From an uncultured Neomegalonema sp. (GTDB lineage: Bacteria > Pseudomonadota > Alphaproteobacteria > Rhodobacterales > Rhodobacteraceae): a stretch of DNA of 58,553 nucleotides. The notes under the pieces were generated by a model, which was not told the origin of the DNA, did no database searches, and saw only the letters and a program-made list of their open reading frames with translations. Both the position numbers and the translations under genes were made by a program. This document shows positions 53,406-58,553 of the stretch, piece after piece; positions within the stretch are counted from its first letter, which is position 1; every line of letters starts with the position of its first letter. The DNA lies in the NCBI GenBank assembly GCA_937957975.1, contig CALFFK010000056.1:1-58553 (forward strand). The letters are read 5' to 3'.

Positions 53406-53850
53406 CGGCGATGTCTTCGGCCCAGAGTTCAGGGCGTTCCCTGATGAACCGCTGCATAAGGGCAATACAATCGGGATCATCGGCAACGATCACTTCGACG
53501 CCCCGCTCGCGCAGGAAATCCTCGTTACCGCCGAATGTGGTGTTTTCTGCGATCACGACACGGGGAATGCCGAATTGCACGATAGTGCCGGAACACATCA
53601 TACAGGGCGATAGCGATGTGTAGAGCGTGGTATCGCGATAGGTTTTCTGCCGCCCGGCCTTGCGCAGGGCATCCATCTCTCCATGGGCGATGGGGTCGCC
53701 TTGCTGAACCCTCTGGTTTCGGCCTTGTGCGACAAGGGTTTCGCCCCGCGCGATGACCGAGCCGATGGGGCAGCCGCCCTCGTCGAACCCGGCTTTCGCT
53801 TCGTCATAAGCGATGCGCAGAAAGCGATGATCGGTATCAGTCAGGGGCAT
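53398..53850 (-). CDS. cytosine deaminase, fungal (Fcy1) type
   Basis: Zinc-dependent nucleoside/base deaminase of 150 residues. Zinc ligands: HGEMDA (His56, Glu58 as proton shuttle) and PCMMC (Cys83, Cys86). The pattern GGCPIGSVIARG, DTTLYTSLSPC, FGIPRVVIAENTTF and the ending RERPELWAEDI closely follow yeast cytosine deaminase Fcy1, distinct from bacterial CodA (an amidohydrolase) and from tRNA deaminase TadA. Predicted reaction: cytosine to uracil plus ammonia. The start ATG 53850 has GGAG; an upstream open frame to 54009 is a shadow. It lies after the adenosine kinase terminator and is coupled to DUF1989. Confidence 0.9.
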   Translation of the reverse strand: MPLTDTDHRFLRIAYDEAKAGFDEGGCPIGSVIARGETLVAQGRNQRVQQGDPIAHGEMDALRKAGRQKTYRDTTLYTSLSPCMMCSGTIVQFGIPRVVIAENTTFGGNEDFLRERGVEVIVADDPDCIALMQRFIRERPELWAEDIADD

Positions 53851-53868
53851 GGCATGGCTCCATGAAAA

Positions 53869-53892
53869 AAGGCACTCCATTAGAAGTGCCTT
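53869..53892 (-). terminator. rho-independent terminator of the adenosine kinase gene
   Basis: Perfect 8-bp stem AAGGCACT / AGTGCCTT with an 8-base loop. On the minus strand it ends in CCTTTTTTC, 29 bases after the stop of the kinase gene. It separates that gene from the cytosine deaminase gene, which starts at 53850. Confidence 0.85.
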
Positions 53893-53920
53893 CTGGTCGT
53901 AATCCGTCAAGCGTTGTCGG

Positions 53921-54916
53921 TCAGCTCCAGCCCTCGGCGCTGAATTTTGCCTTGAGGTCGTCGGTGCAACGTGCGCCAAGAACCTGGATAACGACATTGG
54001 CCGCTGCACATCCCATCTGCCCGCATATTTCGAGCGGTTGATCGGTTGCCAGACCGTTCAGGAACCCGGCTGCGAACAGATCGCCTGCACCAGTGGTATC
54101 GACCAATGTGGCAACGGGCTGCGCCGGGACAGTGATCCGCTCGCTGCCCGATACGATCACAGCACCATCTGGCCCGCGTGTGATGGCGGCGACAGCAACA
54201 TCCTTCGCTACGGCGTCGATGGCGGCGTTGAAATCTTCGGTTTCATAAAGCGAGAGCAGCTCGGCCTCGTTTGCGAAAAGGATGTCAATATCGCCCGCTA
54301 CGATCTCACGAAAGCTGTCGCGGTGGCGATCAACGCAGAAGGGATCGGAAAGGCTGAGGGCGACCTTGCGTCCTGCTTTATGGGCAATCTCGCTGGCGCG
54401 GCGGAAAGCGTCCTTCGCGGCGGGTTTGTCCCAGAGATAACCTTCAAGATAGAGAATCCCGCCGCCGGAAACAGTGTCGATATCAATATCGTCCGGCCCC
54501 AGATCACCCGATACGCCAAGATAGGTCGCCATCGTGCGTTCTGCATCTGGCGTTACCATCACAAGACAGCGCGCGGTTGCCTCGCCGGAGGCGGCGGCAG
54601 GGGCATCAAAAGCCGTTCCTGTGGCGCGGATGTCATGGGCAAAGATGGTGCCGAATTCATCATCCCGGCGCTTGCCGATAAATGCCACACTGCGCCCTAA
54701 TGCTCCGAGTGCGGCAATTGTATTTGCGACCGATCCGCCGGAGCGTTCGAGGGTTTCACCCAAAGCGTCATAGATCGACGATGATCCGGCCTCATCCACC
54801 AGCGTCATTGCGCCCTTGGAAAGCCCTTGTTCCTCAAGCACAGCATCGTCCACGCGCGCGATGATGTCCACGATGGCGGCGCCAACGCCGATGACGTCAT
54901 TTGTAGGTTTGGACAT
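53921..54916 (-). CDS. adenosine kinase (PfkB family)
   Basis: Ribokinase-fold kinase of 331 residues. Seen: VGAAIVDIIARVDD at the N-terminus, GGSVANTIAALGALG (substrate lid), and the C-terminal PfkB signature DTTGAGDLFAAGFL, with the catalytic Asp and anion hole. It matches the Alphaproteobacteria protein annotated as adenosine kinase. Location directly after metK and ahcY supports adenosine as substrate: SAH hydrolase releases adenosine, which must be removed for the reaction to run. Start ATG 54916 has GAGGGGG; the longer frame from 54958 lacks a good site. Terminator at 53869. Ribose or other sugar kinase activity is less likely. Confidence 0.9.
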   Translation of the reverse strand: MSKPTNDVIGVGAAIVDIIARVDDAVLEEQGLSKGAMTLVDEAGSSSIYDALGETLERSGGSVANTIAALGALGRSVAFIGKRRDDEFGTIFAHDIRATGTAFDAPAAASGEATARCLVMVTPDAERTMATYLGVSGDLGPDDIDIDTVSGGGILYLEGYLWDKPAAKDAFRRASEIAHKAGRKVALSLSDPFCVDRHRDSFREIVAGDIDILFANEAELLSLYETEDFNAAIDAVAKDVAVAAITRGPDGAVIVSGSERITVPAQPVATLVDTTGAGDLFAAGFLNGLATDQPLEICGQMGCAAANVVIQVLGARCTDDLKAKFSAEGWS

Positions 54917-54962
54917 GCAATGCCCCCTCTTCATTGAAACAGGAAATCGGCTGAACATGAGT

Positions 54963-54989
54963 CCGCCGACGCGGGTTTCGCGTCGGCGG
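54963..54989 (-). terminator. GC-rich hairpin after metK
   Basis: Perfect 11-bp stem CCGCCGACGCG / CGCGTCGGCGG with loop GGTTT, 31 bases after the metK stop on the minus strand. There is no T-run, so it may act as a stabiliser or attenuator between metK and adenosine kinase. Confidence 0.5.
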
Positions 54990-55019
54990 TTGTCATTACA
55001 GCCAAGCGTCTGTGTTCGA

Positions 55020-56189
55020 CTATCCGACGTTGCTTTTCAGCTTTTCTGCCAGATCGGTTTTTTCCCATGAGAAACCGCCATCGTCTTCAGGGGTGCGGCC
55101 AAAATGGCCGTAGGCGGCGGTGCGGCGGTAGATGGGGCGGTTGAGGCCCAGTGTCTCGCGGATGCCGCGCGGGGTCAGGTCGATGCTTTTGCGGATCGCG
55201 TCCTCGATGACGGAAGCGTGGATTTCGCTCGTGCCGTAGGTATCGACATAGATCGACAATGGCTGTGCAACGCCAATGGCGTAGGCGAGCTGAACGCAGC
55301 AACGTGAGGCCAGACCGGCCGCAACCACGTTCTTGGCTACATAACGGGACGCATAGGCCGCCGAGCGGTCAACCTTGGTTGGGTCTTTGCCCGAAAACGC
55401 ACCACCGCCATGGGGCGCTGCGCCACCATAGGTATCCACGATAATCTTACGGCCTGTAAGGCCCGCATCGCCATCGGGTCCACCAATGACGAATTGACCG
55501 GTCGGGTTGACGTGCCAGACGGTATTCGCATCAATCCAGCCGTTGGGCAGGGCCTTTTCGGCATAGGGAGCCACAATGTCCTTGATGTCAGCAGACGAAA
55601 GTCCGTCGGCGTGCTGGGTCGAGATCACGATGGTATGGGCGCGAACGGGTTTTCCGTCGCGGTATTCGACCGTAACCTGCGATTTGGAATCGGGTTCCAG
55701 TTGCGGTGCTTCACCGGAGTGGCGCGCGGCGGCCATCAGTTCGAGAATCTTATGCGAATAGTGGAGTGGCGCGGGCATCAGCACGTCTGTTTCGTCACAT
55801 GCATAGCCGAACATGATACCCTGGTCGCCTGCACCTTCTTCCTTGTGAAGGCCCGTCCCGGCATCGACGCCCTGCGCGATGTGGGCTGACTGGCCATGGA
55901 CGAAGCACTGCACTTCGCAATGATCCCAATGAAAACCTTTTTGCTCGTAGCCGATTTCCCTGATTGTTTTGCGCGCAGCCGCAACCATCTGGTCTTTCGT
56001 GACGGAGCCGCGTACTTCGCCCGCAATGACCACATTATTGGTTGTGCAGAGCGTTTCGACCGCTACGCGCGCTTCTGGCTCTGCGGCGATGAACAGATCG
56101 ACTATGGAATCCGAAATGGCATCAGACACCTTGTCAGGGTGGCCTTCAGAGACAGATTCGGACGTAAAGAGATAATCTTTGCGGGTCAT
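55020..56189 (-). CDS. metK: S-adenosylmethionine synthetase
   Basis: Makes S-adenosylmethionine from methionine and ATP, 389 residues. Conserved motifs: [13 protein letters not shown] at the N-terminus, [12 protein letters not shown] (adenine-binding loop), and [19 protein letters not shown] (P-loop-like). Start ATG 56189, with the upstream frame running as far as 56312 rejected because it would overlap ahcY. Between ahcY and metK lies a hairpin-forming 76-base gap (11-bp stem around 56231-56258). I saw no match to the SAM/SAH riboswitch consensus that often precedes metK in Rhodobacterales. Next gene: adenosine kinase, after a strong hairpin. Confidence 0.99.
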   Translation of the reverse strand: MTRKDYLFTSESVSEGHPDKVSDAISDSIVDLFIAAEPEARVAVETLCTTNNVVIAGEVRGSVTKDQMVAAARKTIREIGYEQKGFHWDHCEVQCFVHGQSAHIAQGVDAGTGLHKEEGAGDQGIMFGYACDETDVLMPAPLHYSHKILELMAAARHSGEAPQLEPDSKSQVTVEYRDGKPVRAHTIVISTQHADGLSSADIKDIVAPYAEKALPNGWIDANTVWHVNPTGQFVIGGPDGDAGLTGRKIIVDTYGGAAPHGGGAFSGKDPTKVDRSAAYASRYVAKNVVAAGLASRCCVQLAYAIGVAQPLSIYVDTYGTSEIHASVIEDAIRKSIDLTPRGIRETLGLNRPIYRRTAAYGHFGRTPEDDGGFSWEKTDLAEKLKSNVG

Positions 56190-56230
56190 GGCGCGGGCCT
56201 TCGTAAAATGTTTCGTCACTACATGAATGA

Positions 56231-56258
56231 CGGCCCCGGACTTACATCCGGGACCGTA
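56231..56258 (-). other. hairpin between ahcY and metK
   Basis: Minus-strand arms ACGGTCCCGGA and TCCGGGGCCGT enclose a TGTAAG loop: 11 pairs with one G-U. It lies 8 bases after the ahcY stop and could end part of the ahcY transcripts or protect its 3' end. No T-run follows. Confidence 0.55.
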
Positions 56259-56265
56259 TAACGGC

Positions 56266-57687
56266 TTAGTAGCGGTAGTGGTCTGGCTTGAACGGACCCT
56301 GCTCCGGTACACCGATGTAATCGGCTTGCTCGCTCGACAGCTTGGTCAGTTCGACGCCAAGCTTTTCGAGGTGCAGGGTCGCGACTTTCTCATCGAGATG
56401 CTTTGGCAGAACATAGACGTCGTTCTCGTACTGGTCGTTGTTCTTATACAGCTCGATCTGTGCCAGCACCTGATTGGTAAAGGACGCTGACATGACGAAG
56501 GAGGGGTGGCCCGTCGCACAGGCGAGGTTCACGAGACGGCCTTCAGCGAGAAGAATCATTTTCTTGCCGTCAGGGAATTCGATTTCGTCAACCTGTGGCT
56601 TGATGTTGTTCCACTTCATATTTTTCAGGCCAGCGACCTGAATTTCGGAGTCGAAGTGGCCAATGTTACACACGATGGCCCGGTCTTTCATCTCGCGCAT
56701 GTGGTCAACGGTGATGACGTCCTTGTTGCCGGTCGTGGTGACGAAGATGTCACCCTTGTTGGCGGCCTTGTCCATCGTGGTGACTTCATAACCAAGCATC
56801 GCAGCCTGAAGGGCGCAGATGGGGTCAATTTCCGTGACCATGACGCGCGCGCCTTGCGAGCGGAGGGATTCGGCAGAACCTTTACCCACATCGCCAAAGC
56901 CACAGACGACGGCAACCTTGCCGCCCATCATCACGTCGGTCGCGCGGCGGATGCCGTCAACCAGTGACTCGCGGCAACCATAGAGGTTGTCGAATTTTGA
57001 CTTGGTGACGCTGTCGTTCACGTTGATGGCGGGGAAGGGCAACTCACCCTTTTTGGCCAGAACGTAGAGGCGGTGAACGCCGGTCGTGGTTTCTTCAGAA
57101 ACACCCATGATCGCATCGCGGCGCTTTGTGAACCAGCCGGGCGATTGTTTATGGCGGGCGTAGATCTGCTTTTTGACGACTTCCTCTTCCTCGTTTTCAG
57201 GGTTTGGAATGATGTCCTCACCGGCCTCAAGCTTTGCGCCGAGGATGATGTACATCGTGGCGTCGCCGCCATCGTCGAGAATCAGGTTTGGCGTACCTTC
57301 GGGGTTTTCGGCGGTGACAGGCCAATCGAAAATTTTATCGACATAGAGCCAGTAATCTTCAAGGCTCTCGCCCTTGATGGCGTAGACCGGGGTACCACCG
57401 GCGGCGATGGCCGCAGCGGCATGATCCTGTGTCGAGAAGATATTGCAGGTCGCCCAGCGGATGTCTGCGCCAAGCTCGGCTAGCGTTTCGATCAGCACGG
57501 CGGTCTGGATCGTCATGTGCAGCGAGCCGGTGATCCGCGCACCCTTGAGTGGCTTGTCTTTCCCGAATTCTTCACGGCAGGCCATGAGGCCTGGCATTTC
57601 GGTTTCGGCAATGTCAATTTCCTTGCGACCAAATTCTGCAAGGCCGATATCGGCGATGGCGTAGTCGTTGTGCGACGGTGCGTCCAT
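56266..57687 (-). CDS. ahcY: S-adenosyl-L-homocysteine hydrolase
   Basis: Cleaves S-adenosylhomocysteine to adenosine and homocysteine using bound NAD, 473 residues. Seen: the N-terminal [28 protein letters not shown], the NAD-binding [24 protein letters not shown], and the invariant C-terminal DHYRY. The bacterial insert (about 150-190, with [20 protein letters not shown]) is present. Two start codons: ATG 57687 with AGGAT eight bases upstream is preferred; ATG 57696 is three codons earlier. First gene of the ahcY-metK-adenosine kinase locus. I found no SAH riboswitch consensus in the 110 upstream bases. Confidence 0.98.
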   Translation of the reverse strand: MDAPSHNDYAIADIGLAEFGRKEIDIAETEMPGLMACREEFGKDKPLKGARITGSLHMTIQTAVLIETLAELGADIRWATCNIFSTQDHAAAAIAAGGTPVYAIKGESLEDYWLYVDKIFDWPVTAENPEGTPNLILDDGGDATMYIILGAKLEAGEDIIPNPENEEEEVVKKQIYARHKQSPGWFTKRRDAIMGVSEETTTGVHRLYVLAKKGELPFPAINVNDSVTKSKFDNLYGCRESLVDGIRRATDVMMGGKVAVVCGFGDVGKGSAESLRSQGARVMVTEIDPICALQAAMLGYEVTTMDKAANKGDIFVTTTGNKDVITVDHMREMKDRAIVCNIGHFDSEIQVAGLKNMKWNNIKPQVDEIEFPDGKKMILLAEGRLVNLACATGHPSFVMSASFTNQVLAQIELYKNNDQYENDVYVLPKHLDEKVATLHLEKLGVELTKLSSEQADYIGVPEQGPFKPDHYRY

Positions 57688-57847
57688 TTGGGGCATCCTG
57701 TTCGATGAGGTTGGGGAGGGCGCACCCTCGTCATAATTGCTCCCTTAGCAGGATGTAAAAACGGACGCAATCACGATATGCGGAAATCATTATATCGTTG
57801 ATCCGATGTATTGCTATCGAGATCGACGCATTGCGGAGGGAAAGATC

Positions 57848-58441
57848 ATGGGTCAGGATATTGCTGTTTCATGCGCTTGCGGGAGCTTCAGGGCCGTCAT
57901 CAGAGATGCTTCGGAGCAGACGGGAAACCATGCGGTCTGTTATTGTGTCGATTGCCGCGCCTTCGCACGGCATCTGGGGCAAGAGGCGCGTATCCTCGAT
58001 CCGAGTGGCGGGACGGACTTGTATCAGACGCTGCCGTGGCAGGTGGAGATTCTGGAAGGTCGGGATCAGCTTGCGGTGCTGCAACTGGCGGGTAGGGGTC
58101 TCTATCGCTGGTACGCGCGGTGTTGCGATACGCCGATCTGCAACACGATGAGAACGCCCAAGCTGTCCTTTGCGGGGTTTTCAACAGCGAATCTTGATGC
58201 TTCATCGGATGTCCTGGGACCAATCCTGCTGCACTACAAGGCCGACCAAGCGACTGGGCCTGTGCCAGAGAATCGGGGCAGCATGATGCGGCTGATGTAT
58301 CGCACGATACGCAATACCCTGCGGTCGCGGTTGAACGGAAAATGGCGGCAGACGCCGTTCTTCGATGCGGCAACGGGACGCTGCATCGCGGAGCCACGCG
58401 TTCTGAGCGACGAAGAACGTGCGGTGGCCTACGCCGGATAG
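57848..58441 (+). CDS. DUF6151 (GFA-like zinc-binding) family protein
   Basis: Protein of 197 residues, soluble, resembling glutathione-dependent formaldehyde-activating (GFA) enzymes. Cysteine pairs SCACGSF (residues 8-14) and VCYCVDCRAF (31-40) and the later ARCCDTPICNTM would bind zinc in the GFA/Mss4-like fold. The DUF6151 name fits the length and RTPKLSFAGF segment. Start ATG 57848 has GGAGGG eight bases upstream; the frame is open from 57806 without a better site. Divergent from ahcY. Biochemical role unknown; formaldehyde or thiol chemistry is only a family-level suggestion. Confidence 0.82.
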   Translation: MGQDIAVSCACGSFRAVIRDASEQTGNHAVCYCVDCRAFARHLGQEARILDPSGGTDLYQTLPWQVEILEGRDQLAVLQLAGRGLYRWYARCCDTPICNTMRTPKLSFAGFSTANLDASSDVLGPILLHYKADQATGPVPENRGSMMRLMYRTIRNTLRSRLNGKWRQTPFFDAATGRCIAEPRVLSDEERAVAYAG

Positions 58442-58509
58442 AAGGAACCCGTTCTTTACGACTGGATGGCAAGGTTGTGGAAATCTAATATCCGCATGGA
58501 AAATCCAGC

Positions 58510-58553
58510 ATGAATATCCTCTACGCCGCGCTTGCCGTAGCTCTTGGACTCGG
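58510..58553 (+). CDS. start of a gene running off the right edge
   Basis: Only 14 codons are visible: MNILYAALAVALGL, hydrophobic and compatible with a signal peptide or first transmembrane helix. GGAAAA lies about 9 bases upstream of ATG 58510. Too short for any family assignment. Confidence 0.5.
   Translation, partial: MNILYAALAVALGL

Noticed and set aside
56190..56265. Possible SAM/SAH riboswitch before metK
   Set aside because: The gap contains an 11-bp hairpin but none of the conserved unpaired riboswitch bases that I know, such as the AACGGCUUCCU-type core.
57697..57800. Possible SAH riboswitch before ahcY
   Set aside because: Only a small GAGGG-TGCG-CCCTC hairpin is seen and the consensus core is missing.

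Overview
The window looks like chromosomal DNA of a Gram-negative alphaproteobacterium, probably a marine or aquatic one. The clues are the gene order ribonuclease D - kdsD - lptC - lptA - lptB - rpoN - hpf - ptsN, the ahcY/metK/adenosine kinase locus, a non-pyrrolysine MttB homologue, a TadG-like protein, and several Alphaproteobacteria-type families of unknown function (DUF6494, DUF6505, DUF4444, DUF6151). No rRNA, tRNA, CRISPR array, prophage or intact insertion sequence was seen. The genus cannot be fixed from sequence alone.

Layout. Positions 1-5347 hold a Pal-like lipoprotein running off the left edge, a coupled quinone oxidoreductase/class II aldolase pair, a calcineurin-type phosphoesterase and moaC-moeA (molybdenum cofactor). 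From 5348 to about 6400 is the least gene-like stretch. It contains a 240-bp run of consecutive hairpins (5645-5880) ending in a palindrome that resembles the right end of IS200/IS605 elements, and I consider it the most unusual DNA here. 6398-9945 encodes a PilZ protein, a DUF4345 membrane protein, a TadG-like VWA protein and YgfZ. 9991-16420 carries dihydroorotase, RidA, a Bcr/CflA exporter, two glycosyltransferases of the arsenosugar type, a second class II aldolase and ilvC. 16545-18278 is a tightly overlapped three-gene operon with two paralogous proteins that I do not recognise.

18332-23119 is an envelope-glycan module (YdjC/ChbG deacetylase, polyprenyl-phosphate glycosyltransferase, YfhO-like membrane protein, GtrA). 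23107-26047 is an MttB-cupin operon divergent from a LysR regulator. 26693-29296 is a four-gene operon with 4-bp overlaps (DUF6494, Mrp ATPase, BirA/LplA-like protein, DUF6505). 29423-31081 encodes a long disordered protein with internal repeats. 31361-37223 includes a uracil-DNA glycosylase family protein, a lipoprotein hydrolase, valS and leuD.

37351-43811 is the LPS-transport and nitrogen-sigma/PTS cluster. 43822-51745 is a MerR regulator with a palindromic operator, followed by an acyl-CoA ligase and a complete Liv-type ABC importer, which together suggest uptake and CoA activation of an organic acid. 51799-53850 holds a spondin-domain protein, a DUF1989 protein and a fungal-type cytosine deaminase. 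53921-57687 is the S-adenosylmethionine cycle (ahcY, metK, adenosine kinase). The window closes with a DUF6151 protein and the first codons of another gene.
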